A stretch of 64,000 nt of DNA from Chaetorhynchus papuensis (GCA_013396525.1 VWYX01000873.1:250201-314200), one strand, 5' to 3'; positions 13,301-28,300 are shown, numbered from the stretch's first letter. Translations and numbers: made by a program. The notes: generated from the letters alone by a model not told the origin.

Positions 13301-16300
13301 ACAGTTAAAATCTTATTGGGTAATGCTATATACTGATGGGCTTTAAAGGCAAGGACACAAAAGATATTTCAGTGTGATCAAAAGCCATTTCAAAAGAAGC
13401 ACTGACCAAAATCAGAAAAGAGTTAAAAAGCATACCCAGTTTCAGATTTATCTAATGCACCACACTGAAGATGGTTGAAGTCTGTATCCAATTACATGTA
13501 GGCTTATCCTGTCTCTATTCTAAGGCAAACAAGGCAAACTATTTTCACAGAAGGTGGAAGTGGGATTTACCTCATCCCAAAGATGGTAATTTAGTAACTA
13601 GTAGAAGTTATTTGCTTCACTGATTAGTAAATAAGTGGCATTTTTAAGTATAAAAGTGCCAAGAACGGAGCAAATTAAAAATAAGTAATAGAGTATCTTT
13701 CAGATTTTACAGTATGTAGTAGAGAAATGCCACTGTTCCCACCTTAATTTAATGGAAGCCAGTTCCAACAATACAGAGAAGGAGGAGGAAATCTGGAGAG
13801 GAACAGGTAAGGTAGGGTAGCTTAGTCACTGCAATCTTCCCTGCCTTTGCTAATATCCCAAAACCATGACCAGATCTCAATGCCAGAGCACTCCTAAATA
13901 ATTTGGATGCAGCATTTGATGAACTGAGAGAAAATATGGATTTACATTATTTAAGATGCATCTTAACCTAAGTCTGATTAACCTGAGAAAACTGGCTCCT
14001 CTGGATGACTGAAGACAATCCCCCAGATTAGCAGACTCCAAAATACCAGGACACAGTCTGAAATTTAGTCTGCCCCTTGCAGAGTGGGTGGGATAATTGT
14101 TCAGAGGGCAGACACCAGAAATTCTTAAGACCTTCCCCCATTACATAGGACATCCTAGTCTATAAGTAATATTCCTGCTTTTGCTTATATTTTCCTTTAG
14201 TTTCACAGGATCAAAAAAATTTGCAGGATTCAATGTATCCCCTTTTGTCTACAGTTGAATCTCTAAGCTGTGCAAGTTATTGACTTCAAGTGTCTTCAGG
14301 CTCTGGATTTATGAATTTCTAAATCAAATTGATTCTGTATTTCTAAATCCAATTGAGAATCGAGTTAGCAGAAAGTGTCTTCTGTGTCTGGCACACAGAT
14401 CAGGTTCTGATCACTTCTGTGCCCAGTGACAGGCACCAGAACTACCCCACCAGGTAAAATACCCAGAACTAAAGAAGACAAGGAGGAAATTGCAAGATAA
14501 AACACACGGTGCTCAGCATTTAGCAATCTTCTATGGCCCTGCTTCTCAGGCGGGCTGACAGATCAACAACGTTATGCCAAGTGAAAACGAAACATAGAAG
14601 ATAATTGCCTAATGTAGAATGGGGTTAAGGGCCTCATTATGGTGCTTATACATTCTTGCTACATTATGAGACACATAATACGTTATTTTCATGCTTAATC
14701 AAAATCTCAATAGGTATTTCCCAAGTAAATGCAGCATTACAAATACCTTCCAATGTTTAACAGTAACTTTCATTGAAGACATGAACATCAGGAACTCTAA
14801 GGTCACACTAAAACCAAACCAGATGCATCTTACTAAGGGCATTCAAATAAGGAGCGCAGCAGAGGTAACAGCACAACTTTTGAAGTGTAAATTTGTGTTA
14901 AGAGAAAAAAGAATACTGACGAAAGTGTCAAAGTATGAACTTATGGCAAAGTAAACAGTCACCATGAAATAACAAGTGTCAGGAGAGTTTTCTGCACCAG
15001 CAGTGCATGTGTGCACATTCAGAATGTAGGCCAGTGAGTGTGTGAGTGCCGAAGAGCATTCCTCATTTAAAGAGGGATCCCTCCACACTGGAGCCAGAGT
15101 GCTTCAGTGCTCCAAAACCAAGTACTCGAAAGAGTTTAGTGCTTTTGAGCTCATGCTCAAAACTCTGAATTCAAAGTCTGAATGTGCCTGAAAGTACATC
15201 TTGGTATGTGGGGATGGAAGTGTATGTGCATGAAGGACTATGGGACTGCTTATAATAGATTTCTCCATGTGCTAATTAAAAGAAGCTAACATACATAATT
15301 TCTTTACAGTGTTACTGTCACCTGAAAGACAAGTTTGTGGTGCTGAGTAACCAAGAGATTAAAGCAGGGCTAACCTAATTAAATGGCTTCCTTATTTCAA
15401 CTGATTTCAAAGAGACTGTATGAAAATGTAGACCAGTGGTGGCTTAAGACCCATCTGTAGTATCCCTTGATGTGCATTTTACAGCTAAACTCACCTGAAT
15501 GCTGAAATTGGGATATTTGCTGTTTAGAGTAGGACTGTGTTGCTCTGTCTGCATAACAGAATATGGAAACAGTAGGAAACAGCAGGAGAAATCTGAATTT
15601 AAATAATGTAATCTGGAAAAAGACCTTTTAGTAGTAATGCAGGTAGCACAGAAAATTTTCAAACAAGTACACTTCAGTCATGCAGCACTTTTGTATGTGC
15701 TGTCCTAAGCTTCTAGAACAGCCATCATCACAACACTTCAAGGTCATCAGCTGGGTGAGATGAAGAATTACGGTCCCTCGCTACTTTAAAGAGAGACATT
15801 CTTGCCAAATGAGCTGGAAACACAACAAACCCTCCATCATCTCTTTCCTTTGCGACAAGCAGAGCCATTTGAATGACCCATCACCTGTGCCCCAGTCTGA
15901 AAGAGCACTGCTCCACTCTTCTTTGGATTGCTGATGGCTCACGTGCAAAGCTGTATTTACGGACTGCAATACATTTTCAAACACACACAGTACAAAGGAA
16001 TACACACCTGATATAGTCCCCAGCTAAGATGTTGCAAAGAAACCAAGCAACTGCAGACAAACACTTTCTGGATATCAAACAAGTCCCGTTTTCATGGCAT
16101 AAATTTGCCCACTCATTAATCCCAAAAATCACTAAACATTTTGAGGATTTGATAGGTATGGCAGCAGAAAGTATTTGAACATCATGTGAACAGCTGCAGT
16201 AAGTTTTCCACTCTCATTTCCAGGGCACTGCTGAAATCCGGTATCGTTTTATGGCATGGCACACTCACCATGATGAATGATTCCATTTTCCAATAGTGCC

Positions 16301-19300
16301 TGTCCCAGGTTGACCCCTTCCTCTGGTTTGCTTATCTCTCCAATCTCAGTGAGCCAGGATACAAACTCGCTGCAAAGGGGAGCAGAACACACACAATTAG
16401 CTCTGAGTGGCAGCAGGCACTTGTCTCTATGAGTCATCAGCCAGCCACAGGAGAGTCTCGTTGAAGCAAGTGTGAAAACTGTTGTAAGCAATGGTACCTC
16501 TACCCAGTGGCTTGATTTCCTACATTCCAGGAGGAAATGCGCTGCAGAAGATCTCGGCTCTTCCCATCATCCCCCTTAGCTCATAGATAATGTGCGCACA
16601 AAAGGAAAGATGACCTGGCTGCATCTATAAGGATGATGCAAATCCTTATCTTGTGGAACAATCCAGACATCCATGGGGGAAAAGATTAGCAAGCAAGATT
16701 AACGGATGACCTTAAATCAAGTTCAACAGTAGGGTATCCTTCCTTCCCAGCTACTTCTTCCCAAGTTACCTACCCAAGTTGCGTTCGTGATTTGACTTAA
16801 TTACACATGCTCATCTTTCTTCACAGGGTCTGATTTCCGTCCTCAGCCCCATGGTGTAACTGGATTGGCTTTAACGGAATCACAGTGGGACTTAGGACAG
16901 AAGACTCAACCTACTGAATTCAAGCACAGAGCAGTAACGGACAAGTCCCACCGACAGGGTAATTTAAGGTCATTTTCTGCCAGGCAGATACATACATCAT
17001 GCTACTAATTTATACACAAAAGATGCTACGTCTGTCTGCTCATGCAGCACTAAACAAAACCTCTCTGTTGAGGGACAGAGCTGCACATATGGGCAGAATA
17101 AAGGCCAAAAAATGGATAGATACATAGCATGCTACTCATTAGAAACAGTAAGTACAGAAAGTGGCCATAGGAAGCCTGATGAATCCAGCTCAATCAGAGC
17201 CCCAGGGGACTGAGCTGTTTGCCAGGTTAATTAGCAATTATACTAGAAATGTTGCTACAGTCATGGAGAAGAACAAAAGAAATATGTGGAAGCAGAGCAA
17301 CTTATGGGAAATGTGAGTTCAATAAAACACTTGGGTGCTTGCCAATGTGCAGAAGGTTGCTGCTTAATAAAGCCAGTATCCGTGTCTCCACTTGTGGGCT
17401 CTAACTGAAGTATTTTCAGTCTCTTCGTATTTATCAGCACTGACTGATCTAAGCTGTAGGAATTATTTGCATTTTGCCTTTAGAATAACAAAACAGTTTC
17501 AGGACTGAAAACTTTGGTTTGCTGAGGGGCTACTCTGTAGCTGTCATAATGTAGAAAAATCAGCAGAATCTATTCAACTATACCAGAAGAATCCCATGGA
17601 AACAAGCAGAGTTTCGTGAAGCCGCTAAAGCCAGAGTAGTGATGAGTCAGGCTATCTCCTAAAGAAAGTTCATTCTCAATTTCCCAGTGATTTTGAACTG
17701 TTTCTGTAAGTATTTAAAAGCTGAAACAGAATGTAAACTGCAGAGGGAGGCAAAGTAAGAATGATCCTCCACCCTCACTACTGAGGACACAAGGCAGGCA
17801 CACTGTGCAGGGCCCCATCGCGGACCTGCTGCCAGTGAACTGCACCCACGGGAAGTGCACTGGGAAGATGCCCTGTTGCTCTGGAGTTCCCCATCAAGAG
17901 CAATGGGTCTATGGCACTTCACAGCGCTTAAGTGGTTGCCCAAAACTTCAGTGGAAGCTACCCTGTTACCTTTCCTGCTTCTTTCATTTGGAACTGTCTC
18001 TGGAGTTTATGTGGATTGTAAATGTAAGGTTGATATGGTGAGCTGAAAAAGGAAATAATTGAATGCTACCCTCACAGCCCTGAAGCTTCCCTATCATGGG
18101 ATGGTTTTCTTAAGAGCTGCTTTAAGATTTCTATGACATTTGATTCAGAAGCAAAATCAGTAATCATTTGATCTGAAGGCTTTATAAGCCCTGAAAAGCA
18201 CATGATCCAAAAATATTCCAAGAGGCTCTTAAGGAATATGCTAGACTGTTTCTAAAAAGTAGTGAACTCAAAGAGTGGATGGCAAAGCTTGATTTGTTTC
18301 CTTATCTTGTCGGAAGCAGTTCTCCAGGATAACTGAGAGTATCCTCACTTCCCAGTGCTGCCATGCTCAGTTCTCATCTGACATTCAGGTCAGGACATCA
18401 TCTCCCAGCTACACCTTGGAAATTAAGGGACTCGGAACAACTGCGTTTCTACACAAGAAATACACAGGAAAATCCAACCCATCCATTCCCATCCAGGAAT
18501 GTACAATCTGATCGGATATGGCTGAAATCTCCTGAGGTTACCAGTTCCTCTCTACTACGCACTCAAGGTTTTGCAGTGCTGAAAAGAAGCATGGCCAGCA
18601 CATCATTTACACACAGTGACACCAATGCACATCCTTCCAACTGTATCACCAGTTACTTGCCTAAATGCCACAAAGAGTGATCAGGAAAATAGCTTTGCAC
18701 TCCAGCCAGTCAGCTGCTGAAGTTAAGTTCAATCAGCAGCCTTATAAATAAAAGCATGTGATATCTCTGAAAATATTAGTATTAGATCATGCTGTTTTCC
18801 CCAAAAAAACACATTTTATCTTTTGAATTATGAGATGCTATCTGATATTCAAAGGCCAAGAGAAAAATTATTTTTGTGGCCTTGGTGTTGCTCTCAGCTG
18901 CATGTAACAGAAAACCACTAAATACATCTCAGCACAGTTACCAGTGACTCCCTTAGGCAGGAGTATCTGCAACAATAAACAGGTCACAGCCAATATGCAT
19001 TGTTCAGGGAAAGCCCTGGGACTGATACCAAATCTGCCAGACATGACTGGAATGTACTGACTGAGTTGCACTCAACTGAGTTTCCCAGGACTATACCAAC
19101 AAGTGAATGCGGAAAAGATATCAGCAGAGCTATTTGTTGTGGGAACGGCCAAAACATTAGGAGAAATAACCCTTTTGTCAGAGATCAGGATTCCTGTAGG
19201 TATCTCAGTCTGGGCTCAGTTAGCCATTAGCAAATTTGGGTCAAGTCCTCACTACTGGAGTGTCAGGTGGCTGCCAAGCAAATTGAGGGCATTAAGCAGG

Positions 19301-22300
19301 ACAGACTATAAGAAAATAGACATTTTAAAAGGAAAAGGAGTAGCAGGAAATCCTGGATAAGACTTGAAACTAAGCATAATATCAGGGAACCCACAACAGA
19401 CTCCTACATAACAGCATTGGAAGAACGTAAGTTTCTGACCTGGTACTTGCTGCATGGAAAATAGGAAATGCCATTATCAGATCTGAAAGGTTTCAGTTTT
19501 AATCTGACAAGACCAGCTGCGGGAGTGGGAGATGTGTGTGAAGAAGAAAAAAGCAACTACTTCTCCAATATCAAGATATTTTTTTTCTAGCTATCACTAA
19601 CCTATGCTACCAGCCAACCTTCTGTCAGGCAGAAAAACATTTCCACCCCTGTGCACTGGCAATGCTGCCTGCAAACTACTGTGACAGAGACTGGAGAGGG
19701 AAGGGAAACGAATGCATATCTGCCTCAGAACTCTTTTTCTTCCCACAGCTGATCATTTCAATCATAAACAGCTGAGGCGGAAAAGTCTTCTTAGGTCAGC
19801 TACTGAGTGTGCCTGTGTGCCACACAGGACAGCCCCACTGCTGCCATTGCCAATCACCAACCTGAGACACCCACGGAGTCTCTTCTGCTGCTTCACGCGT
19901 CATCCTTCAGAATTACTTTGTAATTATTTTGTAATATCTAGCCTGAATCAAAGAGGTGTTTTTCCAGCCAATAAAGTCCTATACTTCTAACAAACATATC
20001 AGGCCACATGACACGCAAAATTTCATTTGTGCCTGTTACACTGACAAACATGAAACTTCTAAATACAATCCTGAGGCTTGGACAGTTCTGATGGATTTAA
20101 GTATCACCTGGAAAGCATTTGCTTGTATACAAAAGAGAGTACAGGTTAGGCCACCAACAGCCCCGAGCTTGCAGGAGTTAAGGTAGTTTTCTTACTCCTT
20201 TTGCTGATCTGAAGCAGCTGTTATGACTTACTGTAAAACAGAGTGAGCTGTCACACTATTCAGCCTGTGTATAGTGTGAAATAAAAATCAATGATTATTT
20301 TTAATAAATCACTACTGTAATGGGGCTTATGGTCTTTTTAATTAAACTGCATCAAAGCACATCTGATCTGTGTCACAATGCTATCCCCAGAAATTCTAGA
20401 GTCTGTTAATTGGCGTGAAAGACCTTTTCTATCCAAATGTCACTTACTTGCCAAGAAAGCACTTGGGAACAGTACTTAATTTTCTTCTCCTATCTTTGAT
20501 AAGGTTCACTTTCTTGCTCATCATCATTTGGTACAGCTTCTCTCCTTTCTCTGCAATCATGACATATGCATCCCTCTCCATTCCCAATTTCAAACCTGGA
20601 ATATAAAGCAGAAATTCCTTCAGATCTTTAGCACCAAATAAAATGTTTGCTCAAAGTCAAAAGCTGAGGCCGAACAGCGAAAAGGGTAGAAATACAAAAC
20701 CTAATGGATTTATTTTCCATTTCAGAGGGAAATTAGGTAATTTTTTTATCTGAGTACAAAACTGTAATTGGTAAGTGTAGCACCACTGAGATGCAGCTTT
20801 TCTTCTCTATTTTAAAAAGCAGCTTTAAACTTATGATTATATCATATCACACAAAGCAGAATGGTTTACAGAACATGAAGAAAGTCCAAAAGAAAGATGA
20901 ATGTGGGCCAAGGCAATCCCAAGCACAAATACAGGCTGGGAGAATGGACTGGTAGCAGCCCTGGAGAGAAAGACTTGGAGGTGAAGGTGGAAGAAAAGCT
21001 GGACATGACCCAGCCACGCGCACTGCTGCACAGAAACCCCCCATGGGCTGGCTGACCCCCCAGCGTGGGATAGCAGGGGAGGGGGGGATTCTGCCCCTCT
21101 GCTCTGCTCTTGTGGGACCCCATCCAGAGTGCTATGTTCGGTCTGAGGCCCCCAGCATCAGCAGGATGTGGAGCTGCTGGAGAGAGTCCAGAGGAGGCCC
21201 TGGAGCTGCTCCAAGGGCTGGAGCCCCTCTGCTCTGGAGCCAGGCTGGGAGAGCTGGGGGTGCTCACCTGGAGAGGAGAAGGCTCCAGGGAGAGCTCAGA
21301 GCCCCTTCCAGGGCCTAAAGGGGCTCCAGGAGAGCTGGAGAGGGACTGGGGACAAGGGAAGAACAGACAAGACACACAGAATGGCTTCCCACTGCCAGGG
21401 GCAGGGATAGATGGGATATTGGGAAGGAATTGGGTGGGGCAGGCCCTGGCACAGGGTGCCAGAGAAGCTGTGGTTGCCCCTGGATCCCTGGAAGTGTCCA
21501 AGGCCAGGTTGGATGGAGCTTGGAGCACCCTGGGATAGTGGGAGGTATCCCCGCCCATGGCCTTAAATGGCCTTTAAGGTCACTTCCAGTCCCAACCATT
21601 CTATGATCCTGTGATTCTCAACCTTCTGAAACTGATATCCCATGGCAATTTCACTTGTTAACCTGAAATAACTTCAAGCATAAAGCTTGTTAAAGGCATT
21701 GAAATGCTTGGAAGAGCAGGACACTTTTTGAATGTTCTATTACTTGAAGCCAAAAATACAAAACTGATGAAATCAATTTCACATTTGTGAATAAATCAAA
21801 ACTGGACAGGCGCATTATTTTCTCATTCCTTATTTATTAGCCTATTTACTAATACCCTTAAGCTAAAAATAGTGTTTGACAATCATATTATCCAGTAAAT
21901 GAAAGAAATACTGCATGACTTGATGAATGAGAGATAATTGAATATAAAGAACATTTCAAGGTCACTTTGTACAAGTTCCCAAGTACACAGTTCATGCTAA
22001 CTTGAAAATTGCTACAGGCAGGAGGATGATCTCTGAAAACAGCAGGTGTCTTTGTTATAACTATCCTCATAACTGGCATTTTCTGGCCTTCTTCTCTTTA
22101 GATTTGCAAATTGCTTTAGGGGGACAGCACCTGGCAAAAGCTGTTTTGCTCCTGTAGGTATTTTATCTCTTCTAGCCTGAGCACATCATTTTCTGGATAT
22201 GTTACTCTAGAACTTGCAAATATGGGCAAATCTGGAGTCCAAAAGAGACACATATTTTAGACACCTCCAAGACTAACTTGAGAACAGGCAGTCTGAAGCA

Positions 22301-25300
22301 GCCCTATACTTCCATGCCTAATTTTAGCAGAGATCGACATTAGGCAGAATTTAAGTGATCGGTGTAAAGCTAGAGAAATGGAGAACTGTGAATTTTTTGG
22401 GAAGAGAAGTTCATCTTAACTGGATGTAAATACTTTATGGTAAGATACTGCAGTGAATCAATAACCTTCTGAGTCCTCACAGCTGTTTCCTAGCTTTTGG
22501 AAAACACTTAATGCATTTGTTTTAGAGGCTTGAAATGCACATTCCAGAAATCTGACTTGAACAACATTTTGTCTTTCAAATACAGTATTTCCTCCATGAG
22601 TCTAATATCTGGCTAAAGGTTTTGGTTCTGCAAACCCCTGGCTCACTGTCACTATTCCTCCATCCTCTTCTTCCCCAGCACTGGGGTCCAATTCAGTGCA
22701 AATGCTGCACGCGCAGCTGAGGCCAATTCACAGCGAGAGCTCAGGACTGAACCCAGCCTGGGTAATAAATCCTACACGTGTGCCCTGCTGCTCTCACATC
22801 ACTGAGCTCGCCAGGCTCCAGTGGAAATGACAGACTGGAATGCACATTCTACTCAGCTCACCCTATGGAACTGGGAATCTCACCAAGCTTTCTAATCCAA
22901 ACACTGATATCTATATGACTTTGCAAGTACTCTGATCCAAAGGATATTTTCCAGTATGGCCTGGAATCTCTGCCAGAATAACTATGCTTATCCCAAGTGC
23001 CTGTCATCAGCTGCAACGTCATACATAAAACTACATAACAAAAAGCATCAGAAAAACCACTCTTACTAGCCAATGCTGAATGGAAAACCTTGGGAAACTT
23101 TCTATTAATGAACAGTTCTTTTCCCTTCCTAGGATTTATTTCTGTCACCTCCCCATATTCTCCAGCAAGGTCAATGTTTACATACGGTCTCTTTTTACTT
23201 CTTATTGAACCATCTCCACACTTACACATTTTACTTGATGCATGGGAAATCCCACAGGACACTAGTGACCTCCCAAAGCACAAACTCACTAATGAAACAG
23301 AGATGGATGCACTGGATCTTTTAGAGGAAGGATTTAGCACTCTGAGGGTAAAATTAAGAGCCAAGCAGTGTCTTTTCTTAAAGAAAATACCTCAGGTAGA
23401 AGATCAGGATCCTTTCAGTAGACCAATGAGGATAAAACAAAACTGATTCTCCCTGCTGTCTTCAGGTAGTTCTTTCAAATTACACCATGCCCAGTCTACA
23501 CTTTGAAGGGAGTATCCTTGCTATTATCTAAAGGTGTACTGGAGTTTATATACATCCAAGTATGTTAAAAATGTTTTATATTCTATAGTAACAACCCTGA
23601 AACATGCATTGAGTTTAGCAAATAGATGAAAAGTATTCAGCATAAAATGAGAAATTACATCTTTAATGGAGCTGCAGAGAGGGGAACCACTTCTAAAGGT
23701 CAAGCACAGAATGCTTTCTTAAAAAGCATAATTTTCTCTGGCAATGAGCTATTATTGTTCCCATGGGGGAAACAGGGAAGCGGGTTCACTTGTGAAAGAG
23801 TTCCAACTTTTAAAGGAAACCAGAACTTTTATCACACACCCTCATTCATGGCTTTGTGAGCTTGCTTCTGTTGTAAGATCACTGTTTCAAGATAAGCTTA
23901 GTTTGTGTTTCATTGTGCGAGAAGAGATAGAAGTAATAAGCATCTGCGTACATTTGTCACTGTTCCAAGTGTAAGTGTAGTATTTCACAGAATCATGGAA
24001 TCACAGAATGGTTTGGGTTGGAAGGGACCTTAAGGCTTTATTCATTCCAACCCCTGCCCAGGGACAGAGACACATTCCACTAGACCTGGTTGCTCAGAGC
24101 TTCATCCAGCCCTGGCCTTGAACACCTCCAGGAATGGGATTTCTGAGTTCTTCTCCAGGAAATGTACTGTTTATTTCAAGATCATGATGGCCAAGTTTGT
24201 GAGAAGAAGTTTGTCCCACTGCACCTGGAAAAAGGCTGCAAGCTGGAGTTTCTTCTTTTCTTTTACTGATAAATACAATACAATTTTATCTTCTTTACAA
24301 ATAAAAGAACCAAAAATTAAATTGATTAAATGTAATATTTTCACAGTAATTCAATGTATCAAAGAAACTGGCTCTGGTAAATAAACATATTGGACAAATT
24401 TACTGACCGAAGTCCATAAAATCCCAAGGTACACATTGAAAAGTATTTGTTTTCAATCCCTTTTCTTTGTCATTAAGGACAGTTTTAATGGAGGAAAAAG
24501 TGCAACCTTTTCTCTTTCTCTCAAATACGTGTACGTGCGTATACATTTGTCCTACAAGTTCATTCAGTGCAGTACAAACTAAATCATCCACTTACTCTCT
24601 CTCTGCTCCCTTTCCTTGATTATAGCATCCAGCCACTTCTGTTTATCTTCGGCAGTCTTGGCCATACAGACAAACCACTTGTTTTTGGCTGTGTTGTGAA
24701 TCTTCCAGCCATTTGTCACCGTGTAGCCGTTGCTGTGGTAATCTGCTGCAGAAGACCAAAGCACAAAGCACATAGTGAGCAGAAAGCCTGCTCCTTTAAC
24801 CAAACCAGTGTGGAACTCTTTCAGTAAAATCATCTTCTTTGAAGACCTTGATTTCGGAGGTGTTCCTCACCAACTGCCCGTGGAACCAGCTGTACTTACC
24901 ACTCTGGAAGTACAAGTATCAATAGGCCATTCAAAATGACTGAATGCTTCAGTCCTAATAGTGACACCTGCAGATTTCACCTCAGAAGAAGAACTAAAGA
25001 CATGGAAACTCTGTGTCAACTTTTTAAAGGACATAATAATAATTCCTGACTTATTACAATAGGGGCAGGGACTGGTATGGCCTTTATGGATTAAATCAGA
25101 AACTCGCCCAGTCTTCTGTGTCAGGATACAAGAATCATAACAGAACTGCCATTCCCATATTTTGCTCATGGCCACATTCCATGCTACTAATTTGGATACT
25201 AAGACTAGTATTTAGTAGCATTCTAAATTAGAAGAAGATCCAGAAATTCTGTGATTTTAGCTGTAATGGCTTAAGATGTAAAAAAAAAGGGATGGAAAGA

Positions 25301-28300
25301 AGACAGAAGTATCTTTTATTAAATTAACTTGGATTAGGAGAAAAATAGACAAGCTTCTGGGTACACATACTCTTCGTAAGGTCATTCCAGAAGGAAGGAC
25401 TAGTGCTTGAAAGCATTTCCAGTCTTTCAACCATGTAAGTTGGTCCAATAATGAAGGTGCTATAAGTTCCATAGATTGCTTCAGATTTCACTAAAGGATA
25501 TAGTGAAAGGACAAGTACTTTTGCACCACCTTCCATCACAAGATCTGAACTTGCTGTGTTGTTAAAAAGACAATATTTAGTCACTTACCTGTTCCATCTT
25601 CCACATTCTCTACTTCCATGACTTCTGTATTTATTCGGCCCCTGAAGATATAAAGGGACCCATTGATTGACTTCGTCCTTTTAGATGTTTTTTTCCCAGT
25701 AACTCTGCAATTAGGATGAAGACTGTTAGCAACACATAAGCAAACGGTCTAACATATATATGAACAAATCAATCTGAGATATGGCTATTAAAGGGGGATT
25801 CCAATATAGTAGCTGGTGGTATTTGACCACATATCTGATGTTAAATAATTGGAATACTCATTCAGATTTCCAAGATAGGTGTGTACCAGGGTCAGTACAG
25901 CAGTAACGAGCTTGTTTTGCCAGATTATGTAAACATGCGGGCAGCTTCAAGATTTATGTTCTTGATGACTGACTGAAATACATGTCCATGAACAGCACAC
26001 GGCCTTGGGATGACAACTGCAGTATCACCTGACATGGTTATATTTTACTCCTTTGTTTGCCTAAAGCTTTGATCAATTTGTGGTATGCACCAAGCTTCAA
26101 ATATGAAATGAACCACATAAAGAAGCCAGTGTCACATGTCGTGCCATGTGTGTTACACGTTGTTGTATGGGAAAATTCTGCTGTGGCAATTTTGCACCCA
26201 AGTTTATGTCCTTATCCATACGCTTTATAGTGTCTCTGTTGAAGTTTCTTACAAAAGATTCAGGAAAGCACTTTTCAATACTAGTTATGTTCTGATTTTT
26301 ATGCCTAAAATAGGTTTAAAACTACCAAAGTGACACCTGTTGTGCTTTAATATCCAAGAACAACCCTGCTATGCAAGCCAAGACACAACTGGTCAAATGG
26401 TCATTAAGAGGTGGCAGGTGTCCAAATTCCAGTCAGTGGAGGTTCTGCTGTGGCAGCTTGCCAGGACCTTGTAAGATTCAAAAAATGTTGCAGTAAAAAT
26501 CATCTGGGGAAAAAATTTCTTGTCAGAGTGAAATACCTATGATAAACTAAGGTGAGATGAGAATCACCAATTTTTTCTGAACATTTTTTCTTTTATAACT
26601 ACCTTTAGTGACAAATACACATTTGGTGATGACCACATATTTACATCCAATCAGACTGACAGGGACTGAGGTCTTGGAGCTATTGGATCCTTTCCTAAAG
26701 ACAACTCCTCAAGTCAAAAGAAAAGCTGTCCTGGCAGCCCTAGGGAAACCCTTTAAACATTCAGCCTATTTCCCTACATGAAACATACTGTTCCTGACAT
26801 CAGGATTCAATTTAAACAGCAGCCTATGATCCTTCTAAAACCAAAAACCAATACTCAGCCCTGAAAATCTATGTCATCAGTTTGCCAGACTTCCCTAAGC
26901 TTCTGCAAAAGGAGCTATTACAGAGTTAAAATCACAGATCTAATTCTGATTCTAAACACACCTTACACTGGTTTCAACAATCTTACCCTTAATTTATGTC
27001 ATTGTGAAAAAATATGATGTCCAGATTGGAATGCTGCATTGTTGACTACTTATCAAAGACTGAGCCCTGAATTCTGACTACATTTTTGAATCAAGGAATA
27101 CTCCACTGATTTCTACAAGTTAGCACAGCACAATGAGATGAGAACTAGGTCATTAAATCACAAATTGGGAACAGACGTAGACAGTTTCTCAATGGGGTTT
27201 GGGGTTTTTTTAAGGTGTGTCCCACTAACATGACAGTTGTTTGAGAGCAGCTGGCCAAATGGACACACCAACAACAGGAGAAGACATTGATTTCCATTCT
27301 GGACTAATTATAAATAGCAGTGGGACAGCAGAAACATCCAAAATTAAAGTAGCTCAGTGATCAAAATATATCTTATACGTTAGGCAACTCCCAGCAGACT
27401 TAATGAAATATTATGCTTTTTAATGGAAATCAGATCCTCAACATCCCATCAATTCAAGTTATATTGTCAGACAAAGGTAAACAATACCTAATTTTCATCT
27501 CATAATATTTTTCATCTAATATTTTGAATGTAGATGTCACCTAATAATTTGTATTTAGGTTGTATAGATTCAGCATCATACACACACAAAAAAAGTCTGA
27601 ACATTACTGAAATTAGTTTTCACAGCTTAATGGTTCCAAAATTTCCATTGTTCCCCTGGGGAAAAAAAAGAAGAGAGGAAAAAAACAAACAAAAACCAAA
27701 CCAAACAAAACAAAAACAACCCCCCCCCCCCGAAAACCCCAAAACAAAACAAAACGCAAAAAAACCCCCACAAAACCCAAAAACAAACAACAAAAAACAT
27801 GCAACCCGCCCCCCCCCCCAAAAAAAAAAAACAACCAACCAAAAAAAAAGCCCCTCACGACAACAACAAAAAAACATCAACCGAATTGAATTTTGAGAAA
27901 TGAGAATTTTCTTGGGGGAGAACACTGGTTTTACAGAATTTCTACTTGGGTTGACTGTTCTATTTGGCCATCACCAGTAAGGAAGTATAACTGGAAGCAG
28001 GGGGATTATATTACAGGAAAGGGAGGAAGAGGACAAAGAAGTGTAGAGAATGCACTGTAAATTCAGAACAGACCAAGACATGAGAATGAGACTGGAGCTG
28101 TGAAGATTAAAAGCTCAGGAGCTGAAATACCGTGTAATTGCTGCAGAAAAAAGTTGCCTTCCACTCTGCCAATGCTATTTTAATTACAAGCAGCAGGTAT
28201 TAATAATACTCAAGGTTTCTTAGGTGGGATGATGCAAAAAAAATTACTAGGATAAGAAAAGAAGGAAGACAACAAACAGAGCACATGGGCTGCAAATGCT

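Larger units (their letters stand above)
20596..24595 (-). other. PREX1: PREX1 intron 9
   Basis: 4000 bp between the end of PH and the PH-DEP1 linker. It carries two CR1 fragments in opposite orientation (20870-21618 plus, 23986-24138 minus). A 168-codon minus-strand open frame at 22858-23364 is the longest outside repeats, with no recognisable domain. Confidence 0.85.

Noticed and set aside
20866..21558. 230-codon minus-strand open frame
   Set aside because: It is the antisense of the CR1 fragment and is low-complexity Pro/Ser-rich; no gene.
27534..27925. 120-codon plus-strand frame and Gly/Phe-rich minus-strand frames
   Set aside because: Produced by the A/C-only tract; composition explains the lack of stops.
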